Below are positions 1 to 9,100 of a stretch of 45,224 nucleotides of DNA, piece after piece. The notes under the pieces are model-generated. The model saw only the letters and a list, made by a program, of their open reading frames with translations. It made no database searches and was not told the DNA's origin. The stretch is from contig DATIJJ010000020.1 in the NCBI GenBank assembly GCA_035478795.1, positions 1 through 45,224 on the forward strand. The letters are read 5' to 3'. This DNA comes from DATIJJ01 sp035478795 (lineage in GTDB: Bacteria; Pseudomonadota; Gammaproteobacteria; DSM-16500). How positions within the stretch are numbered: position 1 is the first letter of the stretch; every line of letters begins with the position of its first letter. The position numbers and the translations under genes were made by a program.

Positions 1-2200
1 TTCATACAATATCACGAGCGGTACATTCTCATCAGCCAGCAGCAATTACAGTGCACCGACGTTGAATACCGGCAACTCACCGGCATTAACGATCACACAG
101 GCCGGTCTCACCGCATCGCTCAATACACCTGCTCAAACCAAGGTGTATGGTGCAGATGATCCGAGTGTCAGTGGCATTGCAATCAGTCTGAACGGTTTAA
201 TTAATCGCACGGTAACCAACTGGATGAATGGAACGACCAATATCAATGACAGTGGATTGACGAGCAGTGTCGTAAGTCTTGCACGTCAAAGTGGTGAAAA
301 TGTCGGTTCATACAATATCACGAGCGGTACATTCTCATCAGCCAGCAGCAATTACAGTGCACCGACATTGAATACCGGTAACTCACCGACACTGGGCATT
401 ACAACTGCCGGTCTCACCGCATCGCTCAATACACCTGCTCAAACCAAAGTGTATGGTGCAGATGATCCGAGTGTCAGTGGCATTGCCGTCAGCCTGAATG
501 GTTTGATCAATCGCACGGTAACCAACTGGATGAATGGAACGACCAACATCAATGACAGTGGATTGACGAGCAGTGTCGTAAGTCTTGTACGCCAGAGCGG
601 TGAAAATGTTGGCTCATACAACATTACGAGTGGTGTCTTTACAGCACCGAGTAGCAATTACTTCGCACCGGGTTTCGCGGGCAGCCCGACATTGAGTATT
701 ACCCAGGCCGGTTTGAGCGGTTCGATTGCAAATCAAAATAAAGTCTATGGCACAAATGATCCGTTACTTTCAGGCATCAACGTTAATCTGGCAGGTTTGA
801 TCAATCGCACGGTCAGCACATGGAATGGTAATGTGGCTGTTAATGACAGTGCATTGACAAGCAGCGTCACCAGTCTGGTACGCGCTACAGGTGAAAGTGT
901 GGGTTCGTACGGCATTACAAGCGGTGTCTTTACAGCGCCGAGTGCCAACTACCTTGCACCGACTTTCACGGGTAGTCCGACATTGAACATTACCAAAGCC
1001 GGCCTGACAGGATCGATTGCTAACCAGAGCAAGGTCTATGGTACAGATGATCCATCACTGACAGGCATTGCAGTCACACTGAATGGCATTATCAATAATC
1101 CGGCCATTGTGACCTGGAATGGTAATGTCTCTGTAAACGACACCGGCAATGTTGCAACCACACTGGCCTCACTCACACGCGCAACGGGTGAAAACGTCGG
1201 ATCGTATGGCATCAGTGCAGCAACCTTCAATGCATTAACCGGCAGTGCATCCGGCAATTACAATGCACCGACCTATACAGGCGTACGCACCCTGACGATT
1301 GATCCAGCCAACCTGACAGGTTCTATCGCCAATCAAAACAAGGTTTACGGTGAAAATGATCCATCACTTGCAGGCATCATCGTCACACTGGGCGGCAGAG
1401 TGAATACCAGCGTAACCAACTGGATGGGTGGTGTCACTGCCATTAATGACACCGGTAACGTCAACGGCACATTGACTGCTCTCAGTCGTAATGCGGGTGA
1501 AGCGGTTAATAACTATGCAATCAACACAGCCACATTCATTTTGTCAGGCAGTTCTGCAGGAAACTATAATTCGATCGTGCCTTTCATCGGCTCACCGATC
1601 CTGACGATTTCAAAAGCCAATCTCACCGGCTCGATTGCCAATCAATCGAAACTCTATGGTGCGAATGATCCGGCTGTCTCAGGCATCGGTGTTAACCTGG
1701 TTGGTTTGATTAACAACAATGCGATTTCGACCTGGAACGGCACGGTCAGTATTAATGACAGCGCCCTCACAAGCAGTGTCACGAGCCTCGCACGCCTTGC
1801 CGGTGAAAACATTGGTCTGTACGGTATTACCGGCGGTGTCTTCGCAGCACCGAGTGGAAATTACAATGCGCCGGGCTTCACAGGCAGTCCGACATTGACT
1901 ATTACACCGGTTGCATTGACAGCGACCATCCCGAATCAAACCAAGGTGTATGGAACGGGTGATCCATTGGCTTCCTCCATCAGCGCAACCTTGCTGGGCA
2001 ACATTCAAGGCGTGACAGTCACGAACTGGAACAGCCAGCAAACATCGATTAACGATAATGTCGGTTCAGCACTGGCGGCTTATGGACGCAACCCGGGTGA
2101 AAATGTTGGAAACTATGCGATTACGACAGCCGTATTTAATCCGTTAACAGGAACCGGTGCCGGAAATTATACTGCACCGACAACCTTTACCAATAATCCG
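1..2200 (+). repeat. In-gene tandem repeat array (MBG units, about 306-bp period at the 5' end)
   Basis: The DNA at 1-80 recurs almost unchanged 306 bp downstream (base 1 matches base 307, base 101 matches base 407), an exact 102-codon period. The first two units are nearly identical at DNA level. Units after about 640 have diverged in sequence and length. The array continues to the seventh K-V-Y-G core near 1945. The gradient suggests recent duplication or gene conversion at the upstream end of the visible array. Confidence 0.85.
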
Positions 2201-2713
2201 GTACTCGGTATTACACCGGCATCGCTTACCATCTCCGGTGTGGCTGCAAATAACAAAATCTTCAATGGCACAACGGCTGCAACGCTCAACACGAGCAGTG
2301 CTGCACTCTCGGGTGTGCTCGGTATCGATATCGGCAATGTATTGCTGGCCGGTGGTGGTAATGGCCTCTTTGCCAATGCAGCGGTTGCCAGCAACATTCC
2401 TGTCACTGCGACCAGTATCCCGTTAACCGGTTCAGCATCTGGCAATTACTCCCTGATCATGCCTACCGGATTGAGTGCCGATATTCTGCCCGGCCCGACA
2501 CCACCTCCCACACCGACTCCAACACCGGGTCCGACTCCGACACCCGTTGACTTCCTGCAACCGGTCATTCAGGTCATTATGCCTGACGAGATTACACAAC
2601 TTGTACAGATTACACACCCTGTAACGTATGGGATACCTGTAAAAGGATCCGTCATCCATGAAGGAAGGCACTGTACAGTCCTGGACGCCTATATTGCAAT
2701 CTGTGGCAATTAA
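2..2713 (+). CDS. MBG/YDG-repeat surface or secreted adhesin-like protein (5' partial)
   Basis: The reading frame is open from base 2, so the N-terminus, including any signal peptide or haemagglutinin-type secretion domain, lies outside the window. Seven tandem repeats of roughly 90-105 residues each carry a K-V/L-Y-G-x-x-D-P core, a W-N/M-x-G strand, an N-D-S/T-G turn and a G-E-x-V-G-x-Y motif. This is the pattern of MBG-type Ig-like repeats. One YDG-like domain follows (core K-I-F-N-G-T-T-A-A-T, about 2215-2460). Then come a Pro/Thr-rich linker (about 2490-2545) and a 45-residue tail with two Cys. Such repeats are typical of large filamentous-haemagglutinin-like proteins of Gram-negative bacteria, so a role in adhesion or at the cell surface is inferred. 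The ligand is unknown. No terminator is obvious before the next gene. Confidence 0.8.
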   Translation, partial: SYNITSGTFSSASSNYSAPTLNTGNSPALTITQAGLTASLNTPAQTKVYGADDPSVSGIAISLNGLINRTVTNWMNGTTNINDSGLTSSVVSLARQSGENVGSYNITSGTFSSASSNYSAPTLNTGNSPTLGITTAGLTASLNTPAQTKVYGADDPSVSGIAVSLNGLINRTVTNWMNGTTNINDSGLTSSVVSLVRQSGENVGSYNITSGVFTAPSSNYFAPGFAGSPTLSITQAGLSGSIANQNKVYGTNDPLLSGINVNLAGLINRTVSTWNGNVAVNDSALTSSVTSLVRATGESVGSYGITSGVFTAPSANYLAPTFTGSPTLNITKAGLTGSIANQSKVYGTDDPSLTGIAVTLNGIINNPAIVTWNGNVSVNDTGNVATTLASLTRATGENVGSYGISAATFNALTGSASGNYNAPTYTGVRTLTIDPANLTGSIANQNKVYGENDPSLAGIIVTLGGRVNTSVTNWMGGVTAINDTGNVNGTLTALSRNAGEAVNNYAINTATFILSGSSAGNYNSIVPFIGSPILTISKANLTGSIANQSKLYGANDPAVSGIGVNLVGLINNNAISTWNGTVSINDSALTSSVTSLARLAGENIGLYGITGGVFAAPSGNYNAPGFTGSPTLTITPVALTATIPNQTKVYGTGDPLASSISATLLGNIQGVTVTNWNSQQTSINDNVGSALAAYGRNPGENVGNYAITTAVFNPLTGTGAGNYTAPTTFTNNPVLGITPASLTISGVAANNKIFNGTTAATLNTSSAALSGVLGIDIGNVLLAGGGNGLFANAAVASNIPVTATSIPLTGSASGNYSLIMPTGLSADILPGPTPPPTPTPTPGPTPTPVDFLQPVIQVIMPDEITQLVQITHPVTYGIPVKGSVIHEGRHCTVLDAYIAICGN

Positions 2714-2758
2714 TCTAGAATTGAAATCTTCTCTTCCAATCAGATGATGGAGACAGAC

Positions 2759-3058
2759 ATGGGATTTTTAAAAAAATTATTGGGTAACGCCATGAGCGGT
2801 GGACATCACGGCGGTGGCGGCGGGCGTGGCAACAAACATGGCGGTGGATATGGTTATTCTCAACCTGTCTACAATAATCCTGCCATTAATCAGGCTTCCG
2901 GAAAAAATTGTCCGGGTTGCAATGCAGCCAATTTAAGCGATGCCCGATTTTGTCAGCAATGCGGCGCATCGCTTGCTGCATCAAACTGTTCACAATGCCA
3001 TTCACCTCTCCTGCCGGATGCGAAATTCTGCCAGCAATGTGGAAAACCACGTGCCTGA
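2759..3058 (+). CDS. Small double zinc-ribbon protein
   Basis: A 99-residue protein. The start chosen is ATG 2759 because a GGAG sits seven bases upstream; an in-frame ATG at 2744 has no such site. The N-terminal 45 residues are Gly/His-rich and low in complexity. The C-terminal half holds two zinc ribbons, each with a C-x-x-C knuckle followed about 13 residues later by C-Q-Q-C-G, the double zinc-ribbon (DZR) pattern. Eight Cys can bind two zinc ions. Related small proteins often have no assigned role, and protein or nucleic-acid binding is only inferred. Its end overlaps the start of the downstream methyltransferase gene by 8 bases, which implies translational coupling. Confidence 0.7.
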   Translation: MGFLKKLLGNAMSGGHHGGGGGRGNKHGGGYGYSQPVYNNPAINQASGKNCPGCNAANLSDARFCQQCGASLAASNCSQCHSPLLPDAKFCQQCGKPRA

Positions 3059-4337
3059 CAGTAAAAAAATCAAAAAAAACCTCTACGGAAAACCCCAAAC
3101 GATCCACGCTGTTTTTCCCGCCGGAATGGGCGAGACAGCGCTGGATGAAGTTCAATGTATTTTGAATACGCTCTGGTTTAAGCAAAAATATACGAGTGAA
3201 TGTTCTCTTTTAAAAAATGGGATACGCATTACGCCTGTTCATCTCTTTGCGGTGACGGAATTATTAATGCGCAGTCAAAGTCTGTCTGATATTCGGCTCA
3301 TTATTTTTGAAGGCAGTGCAACCGGTAAGGAAAGTTTTCGTAAAAAATGCGCGGGAATCCACTGGGATTTTTTTCTTGATAAAAACATGTCGCTTAAAAT
3401 AAAAGTCAATTCAGTCGCGAGCAGGGCATTTCACGAAACGGGTTTAAAAGAAATGCTGTGCGATATTTTAAAAGAACATGTTTCCACTGTTGTGAGCGGT
3501 GAAAACACAGATGAAACAACCTGTCTCTACGTGGATCTTTATAAAAACAAACTGACCGTAAGCCTTTCTCTTGCGGGCGATCCGCTTTACAGACGTGGCT
3601 ATCGAGAGCGCCTGAGTGCCAGCGCACCATTGCGTGAAGACGCCGCTTTTTGTTGTCTGATGCGGGCAATACAATTCGCAAACCGGATGGATCCCCATTT
3701 TTTGCCAGACAGCCTTTTTGTTCCCTTTTCAGGAACAGGCACCTTTGTTTTTGAATATCTGCAGCACCATTTTAAATTTTCACCCGTCCTGTTTTCACGT
3801 GATTATGCCTTGACCCATATGCCATTTTTTAATGACGCTCATTTTAATTTTTTATTAAAAAAAGCGGCTGAAAAGTGTTTGAAAAAGAATGTGGATGCTG
3901 ATTTTATTTGTATGGATTATTCAAAAAATGCCATGTCAGCTTTTTTATCCAATCTGGATAATGTAAAAAACGCTTTTCAAAAGCAGGGCATCCATTTTCC
4001 GGAAGACAGTATCAGGCAGAGTGAAGAGGATTTTTTCAAGGCGGACACCGAGAGGATTGTCTCGGGAAAAAATATTTTTATGCCACTGAATCCGCCTTAT
4101 GGTATTCGGATGGGAAAAACAGATCGACCGGATGATTTTTATAAAAAAATAGCAAATAAAATAAATGACATTTCAAAAATAATCAGCCAGTCTGGAAAAA
4201 AATGTTTGGGATTTATTTTATGTCCGGATGAAAAAACCTGGTCGTGTTTTTTAAAAACGATAAAAAATATGAAAACAGAGACGTATCATTTTACGCAAGG
4301 CGGACTCGATATCCGCGTTTGTCAATTTTTTTCATAA
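3051..4337 (+). CDS. RlmL-like (THUMP plus Rossmann) RNA guanine-N2 methyltransferase, divergent
   Basis: A 428-residue protein when started at GTG 3051, which overlaps the preceding stop; the frame is open further upstream (an ATG at 2940). The N-terminal third resembles the ferredoxin-like/THUMP part of RlmL. A G-D-P-L-Y-R-R-G-Y-R stretch (about residues 180-190) is the hallmark join to the catalytic domain in RlmL/Trm11-type enzymes. F-x-G-T-G-T-F acts as SAM motif I, and L-N-P-P-Y-G is the N-P-P-Y catalytic motif of amino-group methyltransferases. E. coli RlmL is fused to RlmK; this protein is only the RlmL-like half. Motif I has lost the usual D-P-x-C-G start, so the target (23S rRNA or tRNA G-N2) is uncertain. 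Many Lys, Phe and Asn codons set it apart from the housekeeping genes. Confidence 0.65.
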   Translation: MPDSKKIKKNLYGKPQTIHAVFPAGMGETALDEVQCILNTLWFKQKYTSECSLLKNGIRITPVHLFAVTELLMRSQSLSDIRLIIFEGSATGKESFRKKCAGIHWDFFLDKNMSLKIKVNSVASRAFHETGLKEMLCDILKEHVSTVVSGENTDETTCLYVDLYKNKLTVSLSLAGDPLYRRGYRERLSASAPLREDAAFCCLMRAIQFANRMDPHFLPDSLFVPFSGTGTFVFEYLQHHFKFSPVLFSRDYALTHMPFFNDAHFNFLLKKAAEKCLKKNVDADFICMDYSKNAMSAFLSNLDNVKNAFQKQGIHFPEDSIRQSEEDFFKADTERIVSGKNIFMPLNPPYGIRMGKTDRPDDFYKKIANKINDISKIISQSGKKCLGFILCPDEKTWSCFLKTIKNMKTETYHFTQGGLDIRVCQFFS

Positions 4338-4352
4338 AGGGAGTCAGAAGCG

Positions 4353-5123
4353 ATGCTATGGATTGGCAAGACAAACTTATGGATTGCATTTGCCGCAACG
4401 GTTTTTTTGATGGCTTTTCACTGGTTAACACCCTGGATTGCAGCCCGATTACCGAAAAAAGGGCATGCCTTTATTTCATTTTCAGGCGGGGTTGCCGTTT
4501 CCTATGTTTTTTTACACATGTTGCCGGATCTGGTCGAATACAATAAACCGATCGGTGAGTATTTATTAAAAAACAGCTGGCTCACTTCCTATACTGAATT
4601 GCTGATTTATATCGTCGCGTTGTTTGGTTTTCTGGTGTATTACGGCCTTGATCTTTTTGCAGAACGGTATCGAAGAAAAGGGCATGATGACAATCTGGTT
4701 TATGGACTGCATCTGTCGATGTTCTGTCTTTATAATTTTTTGATTACCTACACCATGTCACTGCGTGTGGTTTCAAGTATCACCGCGACGGTGTTATTTA
4801 CGGTCGCGATGGCATTGCATTTTATGTTGACCGATCAAAAATTTTGTCGGCTTTACCCGCATCGCTTTAATCATATCGGGCGTTTTGTCCTGATTAGCGC
4901 ATTATTATCAGGCTGGATGTGTTCAGTGATTTTTGATCCGGTGAATGTGTTTGTTGTGGCGCTCATGGTGGCTTTTTTGGCGGGCTCTGTTTTGTTGAAT
5001 GTGTTTCGTGAAGAATTACCTGAAGCCCGCACAGCCAATTATGCCTGGTTTGCAGGTGGCGCATTTATTGTCGCAGCTGTTTTGCTGGTGCAGATCTGGT
5101 TTTATGTGAATAAAATGGGTTGA
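4353..5123 (+). CDS. ZIP-like polytopic membrane protein
   Basis: A 256-residue protein with about seven to eight hydrophobic helices; a GGAG lies 10 bases before ATG 4353. An S-G-G-V-A-x-S-Y-V-F-L-H-M-L-P stretch near residue 45 resembles the first helices of ZIP metal transporters. The end (A-G-S-V-L-L-N-V-F-R-E-E-L-P-E) resembles the last ZIP helices. The canonical metal ligands of helices IV and V (H-N-x-x-D and H-E-x-P) are not clearly present; only scattered His remain. Transport activity is therefore doubtful. It follows the methyltransferase by 15 bases and is likely in the same transcript, which ends at the terminator just downstream. Confidence 0.45.
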   Translation: MLWIGKTNLWIAFAATVFLMAFHWLTPWIAARLPKKGHAFISFSGGVAVSYVFLHMLPDLVEYNKPIGEYLLKNSWLTSYTELLIYIVALFGFLVYYGLDLFAERYRRKGHDDNLVYGLHLSMFCLYNFLITYTMSLRVVSSITATVLFTVAMALHFMLTDQKFCRLYPHRFNHIGRFVLISALLSGWMCSVIFDPVNVFVVALMVAFLAGSVLLNVFREELPEARTANYAWFAGGAFIVAAVLLVQIWFYVNKMG

Positions 5124-5127
5124 AAAT

Positions 5128-5163
5128 AAAAAAAGGAGAAATAAATAAAATTTCTCCTTTTTT
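5128..5163 (+). terminator. Rho-independent terminator
   Basis: An A-rich run followed by AAAGGAGAAA pairs with TTTCTCCTTT and runs into a T tract, with a short AT-rich loop. It ends the zinc-ribbon/methyltransferase/ZIP-like transcript. Because it is flanked by A and T tracts it may also work for the minus-strand small gene that ends at 5179. Confidence 0.75.
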
Positions 5164-5178
5164 CAGATCAATTATGAA

Positions 5179-5358
5179 TTAAAAACCTTTTGGGTTTTCC
5201 CGACCGCCCTGATTCGGTGTACCAGGACGATTGCCCGGGATTTTGGGCTGATTGGTTTGTTTGTCCTTGTTGTAGTCTTGTTGCGGGTTACGTGGATTTT
5301 GATTCGGGGTTTGTTGATTTTGGTTTGTCTTGCTTTGGTCCTGATATTTGTTCGTCAT
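5179..5358 (-). CDS. Small Gln/Asn/Pro-rich disordered protein
   Basis: A 59-residue reading frame with a clear AGGAG seven bases before its ATG (start at 5358) and a stop beside the shared terminator. About half of all residues are Q, N, P or K. There is no hydrophobic segment, no signal peptide and no Cys, so it is predicted to be soluble and unstructured. I do not recognise a family. The good ribosome-binding site and fit to the terminator support a real gene. It lies opposite to its left neighbour and is not obviously in an operon with def. Confidence 0.55.
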   Translation of the reverse strand: MTNKYQDQSKTNQNQQTPNQNPRNPQQDYNKDKQTNQPKIPGNRPGTPNQGGRENPKGF

Positions 5359-5488
5359 GATAGAACTCCTGTTGAATAATAAAGGGTGGCAGTTCGTTCG
5401 TAACTCTCATTTTGACCAGTCAAATTGCTTGACTCAGGGTTTAAGTATACCTAAGCAGTCGGGTGCCTGGCTGTACGGAAATACGCTA

Positions 5489-5518
5489 ACAGGCCAGGGG
5501 ATAACACCTGGCTCCTGT
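5489..5518 (-). terminator. Stem-loop downstream of def (possible terminator)
   Basis: ACAGG-CCAGG on the plus strand pairs with CCTGG-CTCCTGT across a short loop, about ten bases beyond the def stop codon. The run of T expected after the stem on the minus strand is weak, so it may be a terminator, an mRNA-stabilising hairpin or neither. Confidence 0.4.
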
Positions 5519-5527
5519 AAAATTTTA

Positions 5528-6025
5528 TCAACGTTTCAGGTTTTTCTTCATTTTTTTGAGCAACATCTGGCGTTTTAATGGCGATAAATAATCGATGTAA
5601 AGAATACCATCCAGATGATCGATCTCATGTTGCAGTGCATGGGCCATGAGCCCTTCGCCCTCAATCTCAAAAAAAGCGCCGGTTTCATCCTGCGCACGGA
5701 CCTTGACCCATGTTGCACGCGGCACCTTGTCATACGTATGCGGCACGGAGAGACAGCCCGCCTGCATGAGTTCTTCACCGCGTTTTTCAATGATTTCGGG
5801 GTTAATAATCGCGAAGGGTTTTTTACCGTCATCCGATACATCAAGCACAGCCAGACGTTTTCGGATGTTGACCTGGGGGGCAGCCAACCCGACACCGTCT
5901 TCTTCATACATGGTTTCAATCATGTCCTGAATCAGTGTTTTGAGAGAAGCATCAAATTCGGTGACGGGTTCTGCGATCGCAGATAATGCCGGATGCGGAT
6001 AAAATACTACTTTTAACAATGCCAT
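5528..6025 (-). CDS. def: Peptide deformylase
   Basis: A 165-residue protein, close to the usual 165-170. It removes the N-formyl group from nascent proteins at the ribosome, using a metal held by one Cys and two His. All three family motifs are visible: G-V-G-L-A-A-P-Q (residues 44-51), G-C-L-S with the metal ligand Cys91, and H-E-I-D-H (His133, Glu134, His137). The residue before G-C-L-S is Ala rather than the usual Glu. The gene lies 75 bases downstream of dnaE on the same strand and may share its transcript. The common partner fmt is not beside it. Confidence 0.95.
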   Translation of the reverse strand: MALLKVVFYPHPALSAIAEPVTEFDASLKTLIQDMIETMYEEDGVGLAAPQVNIRKRLAVLDVSDDGKKPFAIINPEIIEKRGEELMQAGCLSVPHTYDKVPRATWVKVRAQDETGAFFEIEGEGLMAHALQHEIDHLDGILYIDYLSPLKRQMLLKKMKKNLKR

Positions 6026-6100
6026 AAAGCCTCGTGTTTCTGTACCATGCCCATTTTGGGCGACATTCTAGCGTATTCATGCGCCTTAATAAACAATAAG

Positions 6101-9100
6101 CTAATAAACGACTTCAACCCCGTTTTCAGCCGTCATTTCCCGAAGGATGTGTAATAGCGCATCGGTTGGCCTGACGCGCCACTTTTCGCCGAGATGCAGG
6201 TTGGCTTTTGCCGTTTTTGACGCATAATCAATCAGGATGCGGCAATTGCCGCCGATATATTTTTCAAGAACCTGTGCCAGTTTTTCAAGGTCATCGGATT
6301 TATTTTCGGGAAATTGAATTTTTAAATATTTCGCATGCCGCTCGCGTGCCTCATCCATCGACTCCAGTTCACGACAGATGATGCGATGATTGCCACTGAA
6401 TTCATCGAGACTGATTTCACCCAGCACCACAATCAATTTATCTTTCACCAGATGTTCGCGATAGTGATTAAAACTCTCTGAAAAAAACAGCACATCCATT
6501 TGTGCGGTGGAATCATCCAGTGTAATGACGGCCATGCGATCGCCGCGTTTGGTTTGAAGCGTTCGAACGTTTGTAATAATACCGGCGGCACTCGCCGTCT
6601 GATTTTTCCCCGTCGGGCGCAAGTTTCGAAGGCGATCCGTCGTAAAGTGCGTCAGTTCATGCAGATAACGATGAATCGGATGTCCGGTGAGATACAGTCC
6701 GAGCGTTTCTTTTTCACCGAATAGTCGATCCTGTTCACTGAGAGGTGCCACATTGACATACGAAATGGCGTGCATTTTTGTAGTGAGCGCGCCGAGAAGG
6801 TCATGTTGTCCGACTGTTTTATCACGCAGGGTTTGTTCTGCCTGTTGTAATGCTCTTTCGAGACTGGCCATGAGGCTTGCACGATGCGGACCAATTTTAT
6901 CAAATGCACCCGCCCTGATCAGTGCTTCGAGGACGCGACGATTCATTTTTTTGATATCAACACGCTGACAAAAATCAAAAAGATCCGTAAACGCACCGCT
7001 TTTTTTGCGCGTCTCGACAATTTCCTCAATCGCTGCCTGACCTGCGCCTTTTATAGCACCCAGACCATATGCAATATTTTTTTCATCGAGCACCTTGAAT
7101 CGGTGTTCACCCTGATTAATATCAGGTGGTGCAATCGTTAATTTGAGCGCCTCACAATCTTCGATGAAGGAAACGACCTTGTCGGTGTTGTCCATATCCG
7201 AGGATAAAACAGCGGCCATGTAGCTTGCGGGATGATGTGCTTTCAGCCATGCAGTTTGATAGGCGATCAGTGCATACGATGCAGAATGTGATTTATTAAA
7301 ACCATAACCGGCAAATTTTTCCATTAAATCGAAAATGTAGGTTGCAACATCGAGCGTGACACCATTTTCGATAGCACCCTTACAAAAAATTTCGCGCTGA
7401 ACCGCCATTTCCTCGGGTTTTTTCTTGCCCATGGCACGACGTAAAATATCCGCAGCTCCCAGTGAATAACCCGCCAGCACCTGCGCAATTTGCATGACCT
7501 GTTCCTGATAGACAATGACGCCGTAGGTCGGGCGCAAAATCGGTTCGAGTTTCGGATGGGGGTAACTCACTTTCGCGAGACCATGTTTTCGATTGATAAA
7601 ATCGTCGACCATGCCGGATTGCAAGGGACCTGGACGAAAAAGAGCGACGAGGGCCACGATATCTTCAAAACAATCCGGTTGCAGGCGTTTGATCAAATCT
7701 TTCATGCCGCGGGATTCCAGCTGGAATACGGCGGTTGTTCTGCAGGATTTGAGTAACTGATAAGTGAGTTTGTCATCGACCGGAATCAAATGGATGTCGA
7801 GATTTTTTTCCATTTGCATTGCCAGAATATTTTTTACCGCCCGGTCAATGATCGTGAGCGTTCGTAAACCCAGAAAATCGAATTTCACAAGACCCGCGGC
7901 TTCAACATCGTCTTTATCAAACTGCGTGACGGGATGGTGCGTTTCATCCGGTTCACAATAAAGTGCCGTGAATTCCGTCAATTTTGCCGGTGCAATGACA
8001 ACACCGCCTGCGTGTTTGCCGACATTGCGCGTCGTGCCTTCGAGTTTCATGGCGAGATCAATTAACGTTTTGACATCGTCTTCTTTTTGATATCGCTCAC
8101 GCAATAAATCTTCCTGCTCGAGTGCTTTTTCAAGCGTCATGCCAATTTCAAACGGGATCAATTTGGCGAGCTTGTCAACATGCCCGTAAGACATGGCGAG
8201 TACGCGGCCAACATCACGCAGTACGGCGCGTGCAGCCATGGTGCCGTAGGTGATAATCTGCGACACACTTTCGTGTCCATGTGTTTGCATGACGTAATCG
8301 ATCACGCGATCACGTCCTTCCATGCAAAAATCAATATCGAAATCCGGCATGGAGACGCGTTCGGGATTTAAAAAACGTTCAAACAATAATTCGTGTTTGA
8401 GTGGATCGAGATCCGTGATGTTTAATGCATACGCGACGAGAGAACCTGGACCTGATCCACGACCCGGGCCCACCGGCACGCCATTGTTTCGCGCCCAGCG
8501 GGTAAAATCAGCCACAATTAAAAAGTAGCCGGCAAATCCCATGCCGTTGATGACATCGAGTTCCGTCTGCAAGCGTTGATCATAAGGTTTACGTTCTTCA
8601 ATAAATTTTTCCGATGTGGTATTGAATGAAATCGCGAGACGATCATCGAGGCCATTTTTCGCGACGTGAATGAGATACGACTCGGTCGTGAAAGCATCCG
8701 GCACTGGATAGTTTGGCAAAAAGTTTTTGCCAAGTGTCAGCGTGACGTTGCAGCGTTTGGCAATTTCGACGGTATTTTGCAGTGCATCCGGGATATCGTC
8801 GAAGAGCTCAATCATTTCCCGTTGTGTGCGAAAATAATGTTGTTCGGTGAATTGTTTGGGACGCCTCGGGTCCGCCAGCACATAACCTTCATGAATGGCA
8901 ACGCGTGCTTCATGCGCTTCAAAATCATCCCGTTCCAGAAAATGCACATGGTTTGTTGCAACCAGTGGCAGTGCGCATTGTTCTGCGAATGACAGTGCGG
9001 CTTGCACATGGCGTTCATCCTGCGGTTTCCCTGTGCGACGCACTTCCAGAAAATAGCGATCAGGAAACCATTTTTTCCAGCCTGCCGCGAGTTCTTCTGC

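Noticed and set aside
1679..2041. Minus-strand frame inside the MBG gene
   Set aside because: It is an antisense shadow of repeat coding sequence with no start signal.
5438..5456. A CTTAGG...CTTAAA pair upstream of the small Q/N/P-rich gene, looking like a PmrA box
   Set aside because: The half-sites are 10 rather than 11 bp apart, one is off consensus, and no -10 lies at the right distance.
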